From Brachyhypopomus gauderio (lineage: Eukaryota; Chordata; Actinopteri; Gymnotiformes; Hypopomidae): 64,000 nucleotides of DNA. The stretch is taken from positions 799,501-863,500 of the forward strand of contig NW_027506904.1 of the NCBI RefSeq assembly GCF_052324685.1. Reading direction: 5' to 3'. Shown one piece after another: positions 1-9,623 of this stretch (position 1 is the first letter of the stretch; each line of letters opens with the position of its first letter). Made by a program: the position numbers and the translations under genes. Below the pieces are notes generated by a model. It was not told the origin of the DNA and made no database searches. It worked only from the letters and a program-made list of their open reading frames with translations.

Positions 1-1
1 A

Positions 2-358
2 CGGCAGGGAAGTCGAAGCGCCGCAGACTACGCTCTGGAGTTCCGGACCCTGGCCGCCAGGACTGGTTGGGGAGAAGCGGCTCAAACAGACGTCTTCCTG
101 GCGGGGTTGAAGCCCGACCTGAGGGCGGAGCTGAGCTGTCGGCCCGAGGGACAGGACCTGAATCAGATGGTGCACCTGGCCATAACCATGGACAGGTTGC
201 TGCAGGAGCGAGGCAGAGGAGCGGCGCTTCCTCCTATCCCGCAGGCTCCCGTGCACACACCACCCCGTGAGACCACGCCCGCCGAGCCCATGGAGATGGG
301 TGCTGCCGCCCCCCCCCCCCCCCACTCGTACCGCTGGTCCGAGGAGGGGGCGGGCTAG
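2..358 (+). pseudogene. Gag polyprotein C-terminal part of the gypsy element
   Basis: Reading from base 2, this frame gives a capsid-like stretch with the fish gypsy Gag pattern (a segment ending LAARTGWGEAA, then VFLAGLKPDLRAEL and LAITMDRLLQER). The N-terminus is outside the window. The frame ends at a stop at 356-358, just after a proline run coded by a C homopolymer (308-322). Gag of this group normally ends in a CCHC zinc knuckle for RNA binding. None is visible here, so the nucleocapsid part appears deleted or out of frame. The identification rests on position before a protease and on the local pattern. Confidence 0.7.
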
Positions 359-360
359 GG

Positions 361-1000
361 TGAGTATTGCTCTGATGGGAAATCTCTTAACGTGGGAAGC
401 GTCAGTGTCTTACGGGGCGATGTCCTTATCTGTGTTTGCATTAGTGGATACGGGAGCCTCGGGGAACCTGATGCGGAGGAGCGTCGCTGAGCAGCTGAGG
501 GTGCCCCTGATCAGACTCGAGGAGCCGAGACGCGTGCATGCACTGGACGGGCGACCTGTGGGCGGGGGTTTTATTTCTCACCACACTGCACCAGTCACCA
601 TACACGTTCAGGGCCGAAGGGAACAGATCAGTTTTTTTGTACTCCCTTCCACACGCTATTCCATCACATTAGGTCTCCCTTGGTTTAAACTCCACAACCC
701 CGTTATCGACTGGTCCACGGGTAAGCTGCTGAAGTGGGTTGCGCCTCTACAGGGCACCCGGTCTCCCTCCCGTGTGTTCGCGCAATCCACCAGCGTTGAG
801 AGCCCTAACATCAGCTCCACTCCAGTCATTCCCGCTCCGTACCGTGATCTAGCGGAGGTGTTCAGCGCTGCCAAGGCCACCCAGTTACCACCCAGTTACC
901 ACCCCACCGACCCTGGGACTGTCACATCACCCTCAAGGCAGGTACTACGCCACCGCGCGGTCGAGTCTATCCACTTTCTCAGGAAGAGGAGCGGGTCATG
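361..1000 (+). pseudogene. Aspartic protease region of the gypsy element, frameshifted
   Basis: This is the retroviral-type aspartic protease that would cleave the Gag-Pol precursor. The catalytic DTGA motif lies in LVDTGASGNLMRRSV at about 445-490, followed by a flap-like region and the ITLGLPWFKLHNP signature typical of gypsy proteases. The open frame runs to 1082, but homology moves to another frame near 900. An 11-bp sequence (CACCCAGTTAC) is repeated directly there, and this duplication accounts for the loss of frame with the reverse transcriptase. The fold is normally a homodimer with one aspartate per subunit. It is likely inactive as part of a continuous polyprotein. Confidence 0.8.
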
Positions 1001-3217
1001 GCTCAGTATGTTAAGGAGGCTCTCGCTCAGGGCTATATTACTCCCTCCACCTCTCCCGCCTCAGCCAGCATCTTCTTCGTAAAGAAGAAAGACGGTGGGC
1101 TGAGGCCATGCGTAGATTACCGAGGGCTCAATTCCCTCTTAGTGAACTTTGCCTACCCGCTGCCTCTAGTGCCGTCGGCGCTGGAGCAGTTAAGGAAGGC
1201 TAAAGTCTTCACTAAACTAGATCTGCGCAGCGCCTACAACCTTATTCGCGTACGCGAGGGTGATGAATGGAAGTCGGCGTTTAGTACCTCTACGGGGCAC
1301 TACGAGTATCGCGTCTTGCCTTATGGCTTGGCATCTGCTCCGTCGTTCTTCCAGGCGTTCATTAATGAGGTCTTAAGGGAGTATTTGAATAGATGCGTTG
1401 GCGCTTATATCGATGACATCCTGATCTATTCTCCCTCCCACGACCAACATGTGCGTGATGTACGGGCAGTTCTGGGCACGCTCTTGCGCAATCGGTTGTA
1501 TTGCAAGCTCGAGAAGTGCGAGTTCCATCTCAGCGAGATGAACTTCCTAGGCTACACCATTAGGCCAGGCTCCGTGCACATGCAGCACAGGAAGGTGGAG
1601 GCAGTCGTGAAATGGACGCAGCCTCACACACGGCGCGAGCTGCAGAGATTTCTGGGCTTCGCGAATTTCTACAGGCGGTTCATTCGCGCATATAGTCAGA
1701 TCGCAGAGCCCCTTACTGACATGCTGAGAGGGGGAGGAGTTAAGCTTCGCTGGACAGAGAGATCTACGAGAGCGTTCAACCACCTGAAGCAAGCGTTTGT
1801 CGACGCGCCGGTTCTGCACCAACCGGATCCTAACCGTCCCTTTATAGTGGAGGTAGACGCGTCGAACGTGGGAGTAGGCGTGGTGCTGTCACAGCGACCG
1901 AAAAAGCATAGCTCTCTCCGTCCCATAGCCTTCTACTCGAGGAAGCTCACCGCCGCCGAGCGTAACTACGGGGTGGGAGACCGTGAGTTGTTGGCCATGT
2001 GCAAGGCGTTCGGTGAGTGGAGACACTGGCTGGAGGGAGCTAAGCATCCATTCACCGTGCTTACTGACCACAAAAACCTGGAATATATCAGGACCACAAA
2101 ACGGATGAACGCCCGTCAAGCCAGGTGGTCTCTGTATTTCTCTCGTTTCAAGTTCCAGGTGACATACCGGCCAGGAGAGAAGAACCAGCGTTCGGATGCG
2201 CTATCTAGGTCCTTTCCTGGCAGTACGGAGTCGACAAGCGAGGAGCCGGTGCTTACGCCTGAGTGCGTCGTGGGAGCTTTGGAGTGGCAGATCGATCGGG
2301 AGATCGAGGCAGCGAACCCGCATCCAGGTTGCCCGCCGCACCATAAGTACGTTCCCCCCGCGCACCGTAGTGCCCTCATCAGCTGGGCTCATACGTCAGT
2401 GGGGACGGGGCACCCAGGGGTGTCAAAAACGGCTCAGTTGTTGGGGGCCCGCTACTGGTGGCCGGGGCTGCACCGGGACGTACTGCAGCAGGTGGCGTCC
2501 TGCGCGGTGTGTGCGTGGTGCAAGGTGCCACACACTCCTCCTGCGGGTAAGCTCCTCCCTCTCCCGGCACCCAAGCAACCATGGACGCACATCGCTTTGG
2601 ACTTCGTCACGGACCTCCCCCCGTCCGAGGAGAACACGGTCATCATGGTGGTAATAGACCGGTTCTCGAAGATGGTTCGCTTCCTTCCCCTGCGGGGCCT
2701 GCCCACCGCTTGGGAGACTGCGGATCTCTTGTTTCGGCACATATTCCGGCAGTTCGGTCTGCCTGAGGATATCGTGTCGGACAGGGGACCGCAGTTCACC
2801 TCGCGTGTGTGGCGGGAGTTCCTATCCAAGCTCAACATCACGGTTAGCCTAACCTCTGGTTACCATCCGCAGGCTAACGGACAGGTGGAGCGAGCGAACC
2901 AGTTGGTGGGAAAGTTCCTGCGCGCGTACTGCAGCGAGCACGTGGACACATGGTGCGCCCTTCTGCCCTGGGCCGAGTACGCACAGAACTCCCTCACACA
3001 TTCCAGCACGGGGATGACACCGTTCGAGTGCGTGCTCGGTCGCCAGCCGCCACTCTATCCTTGGAACGCCGCGTCCTCAGACCAGCCCATTGTCGAGGAG
3101 TGGTGCAAGAGGAGCGAGCGGGTGTGGGAGGACACCCATCAGCGGCTGAGAGAGGCGATTCAAGCGGAAAGCCGACCGTCGGAGGGGAGAGACCCCATCT
3201 TATCAGGTAGGGGATAA
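998..3217 (+). CDS. pol: Pol: reverse transcriptase, RNase H and integrase of the gypsy element
   Basis: A 739-codon open frame makes cDNA from element RNA and integrates it. Seen in order: reverse transcriptase with [15 protein letters not shown], the [13 protein letters not shown] block and catalytic YIDD (about residues 140-143); RNase H with [16 protein letters not shown]; an integrase HHCC zinc domain (H-x-H then CAVCAWC); and the integrase catalytic core with [18 protein letters not shown] and [13 protein letters not shown], giving the D, D and E residues. The first ATG is internal to the polyprotein, so 998 is not a true start. The end is premature: homology to the linker before the chromodomain continues in another frame from about 3165. 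Confidence in domain identity is high; activity is doubtful. Confidence 0.93.
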   Translation: MAQYVKEALAQGYITPSTSPASASIFFVKKKDGGLRPCVDYRGLNSLLVNFAYPLPLVPSALEQLRKAKVFTKLDLRSAYNLIRVREGDEWKSAFSTSTGHYEYRVLPYGLASAPSFFQAFINEVLREYLNRCVGAYIDDILIYSPSHDQHVRDVRAVLGTLLRNRLYCKLEKCEFHLSEMNFLGYTIRPGSVHMQHRKVEAVVKWTQPHTRRELQRFLGFANFYRRFIRAYSQIAEPLTDMLRGGGVKLRWTERSTRAFNHLKQAFVDAPVLHQPDPNRPFIVEVDASNVGVGVVLSQRPKKHSSLRPIAFYSRKLTAAERNYGVGDRELLAMCKAFGEWRHWLEGAKHPFTVLTDHKNLEYIRTTKRMNARQARWSLYFSRFKFQVTYRPGEKNQRSDALSRSFPGSTESTSEEPVLTPECVVGALEWQIDREIEAANPHPGCPPHHKYVPPAHRSALISWAHTSVGTGHPGVSKTAQLLGARYWWPGLHRDVLQQVASCAVCAWCKVPHTPPAGKLLPLPAPKQPWTHIALDFVTDLPPSEENTVIMVVIDRFSKMVRFLPLRGLPTAWETADLLFRHIFRQFGLPEDIVSDRGPQFTSRVWREFLSKLNITVSLTSGYHPQANGQVERANQLVGKFLRAYCSEHVDTWCALLPWAEYAQNSLTHSSTGMTPFECVLGRQPPLYPWNAASSDQPIVEEWCKRSERVWEDTHQRLREAIQAESRPSEGRDPILSGRG

Positions 3218-3218
3218 G

Positions 3219-3806
3219 GTGTGGGTCTTCACCGAAGATGGACGCCTGGGCAGGAGAGGTAAACTGGGGGAGAGATATGCCGGCCCGTACGTCATCTTGA
3301 GGCGGCTTAACCCAGTTACTTACCGCATCAGTCTGCCCGAAGACAGACGTGTGTCGCGTGCATTTCATGTGTCCGCTCTCAAGCCATACAGAGCAGGTGC
3401 ATTGGAGGAGGCCTCGACGTCACGGCCGCCCTCGCCGCTGCAGTTGTCGGACGGACCCGCGTACCTCGTGGAGAGGTTACTGGACTCGAGGCGCAGAAAA
3501 GGTGGCTTACAGTACCTGGTGGACTGGGTCGGATATGGACCGGAGGAGCGCTCCTGGATACCGGCCTCTCAAGTGGTAGGCCCATCCCTTATCGCCGACT
3601 TCCACAGGGAACATCCAGATCGGCCAGCTCCGCGGCGACGGGGAAGACCGCGTGGGAGTCGACGGGAGGGGTCCTTGGGGGAGGGCTCTGTCACGGTGAG
3701 GGGGCCGGGTCGCCACCAGAGGGCGCGCAACCCGGCCAGCAGCCGATCCCAGCACACACCCCCGCGCACGCAGCCACTCCCGCAGTCGCAATCACCATCA
3801 TACTGA
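3219..3806 (+). pseudogene. Integrase C-terminus with chromodomain, displaced frame
   Basis: This continues Pol after a frameshift near 3165-3215. It begins with the integrase C-terminal SH3-like region ([16 protein letters not shown], then HVSALKPY) and carries a chromodomain at about 3470-3625 with [24 protein letters not shown] and [11 protein letters not shown]. In chromoviruses this module is thought to steer integration toward chromatin marks. It ends in a basic, proline-rich tail and runs about 118 bases into the 3' LTR. The upstream frame is lost by a single-base-type shift, so it would not be made as part of this copy's Pol. Confidence 0.88.
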
Positions 3807-4184
3807 GCACCTGTTTCTTGTTTACTTTGCACTTCTTAAGCCCGCAGGTCGTCTGGTCCAGTGCTGCACATTGCCGCTACACGAGCGTCTCTGGTTGACA
3901 GCACGTCCCTACTGTGTGTGTACGAGCGTCACCTTGCATCCACAATGTATGCGCTACGAGCTTTACCTTGCATCTCCAGTGTATGCGCTACGAGCTTTAC
4001 CTTGCGTCTACAGTGTATGCGCTACGAGCTTTACCTTGCATCTACAGTGTATGCGCTACGAGCTTTACCGTGCATTACGTGCTGTGTATGCGCTACGAGT
4101 GTTACTGGTTGCCATGGATAATAAACCACCTTCTGTCCAACCCACGTCTCCGGCTGCCTCTGTCCCGACGCCCCCGGCGTCACA
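3689..4184 (+). repeat. 3' LTR of the gypsy element
   Basis: The LTR starts TGTCACGG directly after a purine-rich tract (GGGGGAGGGCTC) and ends GTCACA, giving the expected TG...CA termini over 496 bases. An AATAAA-type signal lies near 4118. The 5' LTR is outside the window, so LTR age cannot be read here. Sequence past 4184 is unrelated to the element. Confidence 0.85.
3946..4115 (+). repeat. 34-bp tandem repeats inside the gypsy LTR
   Basis: A 34-bp unit beginning TGTATGCGCTACGAGC is repeated at 3946, 3980 and 4014. A 37-bp variant follows at 4048 and a partial copy at about 4085. A degenerate related copy precedes the array. It lies between the likely promoter and the poly(A) signal, so it may lie in the R or U3 part of the LTR. 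Confidence 0.9.
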
Positions 4185-4369
4185 TCTGAGTGTTTTAGGT
4201 TTTTACTTTGAAGTGGAAAAACGTCCTGAATGAGAACGGGATCCCGTTTAAGGTGCTCTAGATTAAAAAAAAAAAAACAAAAAAAAAACAGATTCGACTA
4301 TTAGTCGACTAAAGGGAAAATCTGACAAATCAGATTTGACTATGAAAATCCTTAGTTGAATACACCTCT
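4185..4369. mobile_element. Probable hAT right-end fragment
   Basis: The segment holds an A-rich tract (4265-4290), a short palindromic part (GATTCGACTATTAGTCGACT) and ends in CCTTAGTTGAATACACCTCTA. That resembles the reverse complement of hAT ends starting TAGAGGTGTATTCAACTAAGG. Sequence from about 4370 resumes homology with units B and C, so the element boundary is near 4369. The other end is upstream or destroyed by the gypsy insertion. Confidence 0.45.
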
Positions 4370-5011
4370 AGAAGAAAGTGAAACATTTCTGGAGTCTGGC
4401 AGCAACTCCAGCATTAAATTACTACAGCCTAGCTAAAAGCGCAGAACCAGAAGTTAACAGTGTTGTACTTCACCTCTACAAATTCCTTCCGTGTGCTGCC
4501 AATAAACTAGAGCTTCTCTTGACTACAACTGACTGTGGTCTCTTGATTTGGAGCTGTTCTCCAAGCTCATAGAAAGGACAGAAAGGTGGACTTTGCTTAG
4601 GCTGAACAAGATTTTAGAACCTTACATTAATGTGGTTATCGTCATCTCTGCTTAGTCCTCTTCAGAGCCATAATGGAACTTGGGTAAGCAGAGAAGTCTA
4701 GTGGTCCCAGTCGTCAGCCACTTTGTGCATCTTCTTCCGGAAAATTCGAAACCTTCCAGATAGTAAAACCCCCAGGTAGTAAACTCTCCAAATAGTAAAA
4801 CCCCCAGATAGTAATCCCTCCAGATAGTCCTGAGTCTATTCTGTGTCCCATGCCAAGTTGTCTGGTATACCTCCAGCAATTGAGAATAATGCCACAGTAT
4901 TTTCTAAATCTAATAACCAGTGGAAACTATTTTTCTATGCTATCCATGAGACATTTTCTCACATTGATGAATTTAATAGTCATTAAAATCTTGTCAAATG
5001 CAAAAAAAAAA
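4370..5011. other. Conserved non-coding block of unit A
   Basis: This block aligns with 25193-25773 (B) and with 43243-43757 plus 50002-50657 (C). It contains a run of CAGATAGTAA-like motifs (4760-4830) that vary in number between units. No coding potential is convincing; short open frames here are broken in other copies. It is useful as an alignment anchor for the triplication. Confidence 0.8.
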
Positions 5012-5177
5012 TTACAAACTGACAAACTGGACAGAAGCCACACCCTTGACTTTGACCACCAGACTACCACCATCTTTATTCAGGCTGTATTCACATTGAG
5101 CTTCATGCCATACCCCACCAGCAACGGTAGTTCCTTTAACAGGCTTACTCCTGATGGTCTTCTTGTGTATACACTTA
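5012..5177 (-). pseudogene. Unassigned coding-like segment, unit A, 3' part
   Basis: On the minus strand this reads KCIHKKTIRSKPVKGTTVAG, then VWHEAQCEYSLNKDGGSLVV, to a stop at 5012-5014. It is the 3' half of a segment whose unbroken form is in unit C (50658-50929). Here the reading is interrupted at 5177 by a Harbinger element and then a LINE; the 5' half resumes at 8285. I do not recognise the protein. The pattern of a C-containing strand followed by VWCEAQ-x-EY-x(5)-GGSLVVKVKG faintly recalls an Ig V-like (CD300-type) ending, but that is speculation. It is disabled in this unit. Confidence 0.4.
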
Positions 5178-6799
5178 TGGCGCATTTCCACTAGGGCCTG
5201 TTTGGCGCGGTACGGATCGATTCGCAATGGAACGGTACGGTCGCGTTGTGTTTCCATTACAATGGTGGACCACCACAATGTGGGTGGAGTCGCTGTTGGC
5301 ACACAGGTTGTAGTGTCGTGACATCATTTGTATGCGACCACAACACCGGTCGATGCCCCTTAACACATACCATTATTGTATCTTATTTATCTTTATCTTC
5401 ATTATTGTATGTGGTTGCTCTAATTATTGATAATAATTTGGTATTACCCAAACAGCCTGAACACACCCTGCATAAAAAGCATCAGTCATACAATCAAATG
5501 AAATCAAACTTTATTATGAAATATAGATATTTAAAGTACAAAATATGTAAATAATATAGTTATAGTAAAAAAAAAGTGCAAAAAGCAAATTACCTAAAAA
5601 TAACATATAGCTTTATATGAAATAAATATTTACAATACTACAAGCAACATTTTGTGTGCTTTTACTGGCGTCTGTCTCGCATGGTGTTCACAAGTTCGCC
5701 AAGCACCCCGAGGAAAGCCCGGTTGAAGGAAACATTTTCCGCCAACTCCGCTCTCCTCAGCTCGGCTTCTTGTTCCCGGGCCTTGCGACAATCACGGAGC
5801 AGCAGCTGGATGTGCTCCTCACGCTGCTCGTGCATCCGCACATGCTGTGGCGCTCGCCTCGTCAGTGGAAGGGGAATCTTGAACGTAAAAAATAACAAAT
5901 ATTAAACACAAGCATTTCCGTGAAAGCAACAACAATATAGCGTAACTGCATAAAATGTGTAGCACGCCATCGCTGCTCATGCTTTGTAGCTACAGCTAAC
6001 TAGCAACTAGCAAGGCTAAGAGCTAGCTATTGTACAGTAGTGACTGTGGTGGTAACATTAACTACAAACACAGCTCTAAATTCCTGCGTTTACAATAGAT
6101 GCGTTCATATTACGTTCATATTACATCTTTTACGAGCCTAGTAAAACTGTAAAATCACATTACACTCACCATTCTCCGTGGCCTCCAGCACCGACATTGC
6201 CGTGTCCAGCACGTTTTCTCTTCCGTTACTGGCTGGCCGGTGACCGTATATGGCATCCATTTGCTGGAACCATTTCCAGTCTTTGCTCCGCTGTGTCCGT
6301 TATGGTCCTTCACCGCCCGGTAATCGCTTTCAAGCTTTTTTAGCTTGGACCGACCGGCACTGCTGAACGGACCGCTGGTAGCCATGAGTGGCCATTAGCG
6401 CGGAAACCTCGCTAAAAACCTTTACATTTCTAGTGGCCCCGTCCAGTTCGCCCTGGATTTTTTGATCGCTGATTATTAACAGAAAGGTTTGTACCTCGGC
6501 GTTTGACCAGGGAACAGACTTTTCTCCTTGGGTTTTAAAAATGGCTGAGGAGTCGATAGCGGAGGCGTCGCTCTCCTGTTACGCAACCTGTGACGACACT
6601 CCCTGGCCAATCAGTGTCATGCTGTTCTTCCACGTCACAGAACTGTACCGCTTTGGAATGGTTAGAACCTCGAGCGAGTAGGTACGAAAAAAGTACCTGA
6701 AGGTACCGGCAAACTGGTACCTGGTACTAATGGAAACACTCACAAACCGTCGCAAATCGAACCGTACCGCGCCAAGCAGGCCCTAGTGGAAATGCGCCA
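5178..6799 (-). mobile_element. PIF/Harbinger-type DNA transposon, transposase-less
   Basis: The element is 1622 bp. Terminal inverted repeats begin TGGCGCATTTCCACTAGGGC and the right end is its reverse complement. It is flanked by the 3-bp duplication TTA (5175-5177 and 6800-6802), the TWA target typical of PIF/Harbinger. The empty site is visible in unit C at about 50819-50836. It holds a Myb/SANT-like accessory gene on the minus strand and no recognisable transposase, so it would need a helper element. Confidence 0.88.
5662..6385 (-). pseudogene. Harbinger Myb/SANT-like accessory protein gene, frameshifted
   Basis: Two minus-strand exons are visible. Exon 1 (6385-6170) starts MATSGPFSSAGRSKLKKLES and should continue into a Myb/MADF-type motif. 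The motif residues DWKWFQQMDAIYGHRPAS and ENVLDTAMSVLEATENG are present but one frame away, so a one-base loss near 6290 breaks the reading. A consensus donor (GTGAGT) ends it. Exon 2 (5877-5662) encodes a charged coiled-coil (REEHIQLLLRDCRKAREQEA, then AELRRAELAEN) and a stop. In active Harbinger elements this protein helps bring the transposase to DNA and into the nucleus. No transposase gene accompanies it. Confidence 0.75.
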
Positions 6800-6840
6800 T
6801 TATTCACATGTGAGGACACAAGGGGAGTATGTGAGGACAC

Positions 6841-7919
6841 AAGACTGCCCGTCTGAAGTGGTTGTCTGCAGTACGGGGGCTCCACAGGGAACAGTCCTTG
6901 CTCCCTTTCTCTTCATTCTCTACACTGCTGACTTCAAGTACAGCTCTGCCAGCCACGGACGTAGTTTTGGGGGGGGACGGGGGGGACATGTCCCCCCCAC
7001 TTTTTCAAAAGCCGGTTTTGGTCCCCCCCAGTTTTTACAGTTAAAACCAAATATTTAAGTAGCGACGAAGTCATGTCCCCCCCACTTTTTAACGGTTAAA
7101 AAAACAATATCCAAATAGCGACAAATCTAGCACTAGGATCATGCAGCTCCGAGCTCCCCCCCCCCCCCCCCCCCCCCGCTCAACAATTTTTGTTCACAGC
7201 GCTCAACAATTTTCATTCAACCACCCCCTCCCCACCCCCACTCAACAGTTCGCCACCCCAGGTTGTGTCCCCCCCACTTATGAAATCAAAACTACGTCCA
7301 TGCTGCCAGCTGCCACCTGCAGAAGTTCTCAGGTGACTCTGCTATTGTCGGCCTCATCAGTGAGGGAGACGACAGGGAGTACAGAGGACTGACGCAGGAC
7401 TTTGTGGAATAGTGCCAGAGGAACATCTTGCAGATTAACACCAGCAAAATGAAAGAACTGGTAGTGGACTTCCGCAGGGCCAAACACTCTTCTCCTGTAC
7501 CAGTGAACATCCAGGGAATGGACATTGAGATGGTGAGGTACTACAAGTACCTGGGTGTTCATCTCAACAACAAGCTGGACTGGTCTGACAACACAGCTGC
7601 ACTTTACCAGAAGGGTCAGAGCAGACTGTATCTCCTGAGGAGACTCAGGTCCTTTGGAATGGAGCGTGTGCTCCTGAGGACCTTCTTCGATGCTGTGGTG
7701 GCATCAGCCATCTTTTATGGAGTGGTCTGCTGGGGCAGCAGCATCTCCACTGCTGACAGGAGGAGACTGAACAAAATCATCAAGAAGTCCAGCTCTGTCC
7801 TGGGGGGCCATCTTGACCCAGTGGAGGTGGTGAGAGACAGGGGGATGAGGACTAAATTCAAGCACATGTTGAAGAACCTGTACCATCCCATGCACCACTC
7901 CACTGAGCAGCTCCTTTAG
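6841..7919 (+). pseudogene. LINE reverse transcriptase C-terminal fragment
   Basis: Two pieces separated by the MITE at 6954-7302 give a reverse transcriptase palm and thumb. The first reads APQGTVLAPFLFILYTADF. The second carries FSGDSAIVGLISEGDDREY, where the catalytic pair normally written as two aspartates has a glycine (SGDS), then QINTSKMKELVVDFRRAK and YYKYLGVHLNNKLDWSDNT. The last open stretch is 7428-7919. The glycine change plus truncation and the insertion mean it is inactive. Placement in the L2/CR1/Rex1 group is by motif resemblance. Confidence 0.85.
6954..7302. mobile_element. hAT MITE nested in the LINE
   Basis: The 349-bp element has inverted ends CACGGACGTAGTTTTG and CAAAACTACGTCCATG and an 8-bp duplication CTGCCAGC (6946-6953, 7303-7310). 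Removing it rejoins the LINE reading frame. The interior is C/G-homopolymer rich, including a poly-C run near 7147-7178. No coding capacity. Confidence 0.93.
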
Positions 7920-8284
7920 TGCCCGGCTGCTGCACCCGCGCTGTGTGAAGGAGAGATACCGCAGGTCCTTCCTTCCACACGCCGTCAGACTGTACAACAA
8001 CCACTGCTCTCCATAGCTCACCTGTAGTGTACAACAATCTCCTCACTGTACTTTACTGCTCCTACTGTTCTTCCATGTGCAATATCGGAATCTACCATGT
8101 GCAATATTCAATATACCATGTGCAATAACCATAACTGTTTACAACTACATACATTGCATATATACTCTTTATTTATTTCTCTTGTATACCTGTATCTTAT
8201 ATATGTGTATTTCCTGACACTATTCTCTGCTGCTGTAACAATGCAAATTTCCCCACTGAGGGATTAATAAAGGATTATTTTATC

Positions 8285-8402
8285 TTCACATGGATGTGAG
8301 AGTTTTTAAAGTTATAGTTCGCAGGTAGAGTCCATTGGTAGGTAGTGTCCATACCCTCATGGTTTACACCAGTCACATTACGCAGGCCTCCTGTGTCAGC
8401 AG
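8285..8402 (-). pseudogene. Unassigned coding-like segment, unit A, 5' part
   Basis: On the minus strand this gives RNVTGVNHEGMDTTYQWTLP and ANYNFKNSHIHV, the upstream half of the segment ending at 5012. The residue at the position of the unit C cysteine is tryptophan. The insertions at 5178-8284 separate it from its 3' half, so it is dead in unit A. Confidence 0.4.
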
Positions 8403-8595
8403 TGGCATTATTTCTTGTTATCCTGTTGTGTTGTGTATCCTGCCCTTCAGTTAGGCAGGTCCCATTAGGAAACCCAACACCCGAGGGTAAATTTGTCTAT
8501 ATACACAGTATATCTATACATGTCTTTGTACCAGTTGACTGCTGGTTATTGTATCCTTCATTTGGATTTGTCCCAGGCTTTATGCTGATGAATGT

Positions 8596-9623
8596 CAGGC
8601 CCGTTGACAGTCTTGCTGGGGCCCGGGACAAGAAAGTTTCATGTGCCTCTGTAGCAGACAATCCTTGTGTTAGGTCATATAGTATATAAAATAGCCACAC
8701 ATCAAAGCTGTTTCTGACAGCTGACTGGTTTATACTTGACGCGGCGCGAGGGTCCATGCGGCAAAAATGACATAATCGCAGTGGTACCGCCCGTGCGCGA
8801 GGGCCTCACGCGCTGTCTATTCAAGGTCGTGCACCTCTCGACTTTTGTAACTTCGTGCGTGCCGCACTTCAGCGCGATCGACAAAGTCATGTTTGCAGGG
8901 TTCATATACCTTTATAAGGTGGAATTCAAGCACATGTACGTCACTTTAAATGTCCATTTCAATATTTCCCAGCACGTTAAACTTAAGTTAAATATTTGTA
9001 CATATACTCGAAATGATTCGAAATAATTCACTTTTAATCACATTAATGGTAGTTTCCTTTCAAAACGCCCAATCTTAACGTCTTCACGTTCTCTCATGTT
9101 TTGCCCTGGAATTACAAGAGGCTCGTATTTGTTAACACAAGAGAACTGTTCAGTCACAGATATTTGTTGTGAAACGAAGCAGTTACAATTTCAAGCATTT
9201 TTAAGTACTTTAGCCTAAATTCCATCACTTTTCAAACCTGGAACACAATGCAACATTAAAATTAGTCACGTAAATGTTTTTCCTTTCTTTTCTGTGCTCC
9301 AGATTTCTGTATTTACTTTAACTATCCACCACTGTGTTTCCCGCTGTTGGGCGGGTACCAGCCGGCTACAGTCGGTGCTGGATCAAACCATTTTTCAGTG
9401 GGAGGCGGGGGTGTATGCACTTAATGGAAAAAATATGCAGATAGGTAAAAAACATTTTAGCAATTGAGCTTATTTTGAGTACAGAATTTTATATTAATGA
9501 AAGAATGGATTATATTTAAAATAGACTTTAAATAAAAAATAAATTGCTGGGCTCTTTGATGGGCCCCCCTGGCCCTGAGGCCCGGGACAACAGACCCGGT
9601 TGTCCCCCCCGTCGACGGGGCTG
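8596..9623. mobile_element. hAT element, non-autonomous, unit A only
   Basis: The 1028-bp insertion is absent from B and C. Ends are CAGGCCCGTTGACAG and the inverse of CAGCCCCGTCGACGG. The 8-bp flanks ATGAATGT (8588-8595) and ATGAACGT (9624-9631) differ by one base. It carries GGGCCCGGGAC motifs near both ends and a separate repeat family at about 8722-8930. No transposase reading was found. Confidence 0.82.
8722..8930 (-). repeat. Unclassified roughly 200-bp interspersed repeat, copy 1
   Basis: A GC-rich segment starting TTTATACTTGACGCG and ending GGTGGAATTCAAG. The same family occurs in reverse orientation at about 45600-45780, starting CTTAAATTCCACC and ending GACGCGTCAAGTATAAAG. The two copies sit in unrelated hAT elements, so this is a mobile repeat in its own right. 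It has no open frame and no recognised SINE promoter boxes. Confidence 0.7.

Larger units (their letters stand above)
1..4184 (+). mobile_element. Ty3/gypsy chromovirus retrotransposon, 3' part
   Basis: This is the 3' portion of a plus-strand LTR retrotransposon, cut by the window start. In order it shows gag, aspartic protease, reverse transcriptase, RNase H, integrase, a chromodomain, a purine-rich tract just before 3689, and a 3' LTR. Integrase after RNase H with a C-terminal chromodomain is the chromovirus branch of Ty3/gypsy. The GC-rich coding region contrasts with the AT-rich surroundings, as expected for an insertion. Coding continuity is broken at least twice (near 890-910 and 3165-3215) and gag lacks a zinc knuckle. 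The 5' LTR and left target-site duplication lie outside the window. Confidence 0.93.
6811..8284 (+). mobile_element. 5'-truncated L2/CR1-group LINE
   Basis: This non-LTR retrotransposon is flanked by TTCACATG (6803-6810 and 8285-8292) and ends with a fish L2/CR1-like tail (AATTTCCCCACTGAGGGATT, then TAATAAAGGATTATTTTATC). It lands directly beside the Harbinger duplication, in the same spot of the unassigned segment. It codes for the end of a reverse transcriptase, interrupted by a hAT MITE at 6954-7302. The 5' end, including any endonuclease, is missing. Confidence 0.85.

Noticed and set aside
2196..2841. Multiple 60-150 codon frames overlapping pol on both strands
   Set aside because: Shadows of the GC-rich pol coding frame.
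3861..4233. Several overlapping plus-strand frames with repeated CATSFTL-type motifs
   Set aside because: Produced by the 34-bp repeats of the gypsy LTR.
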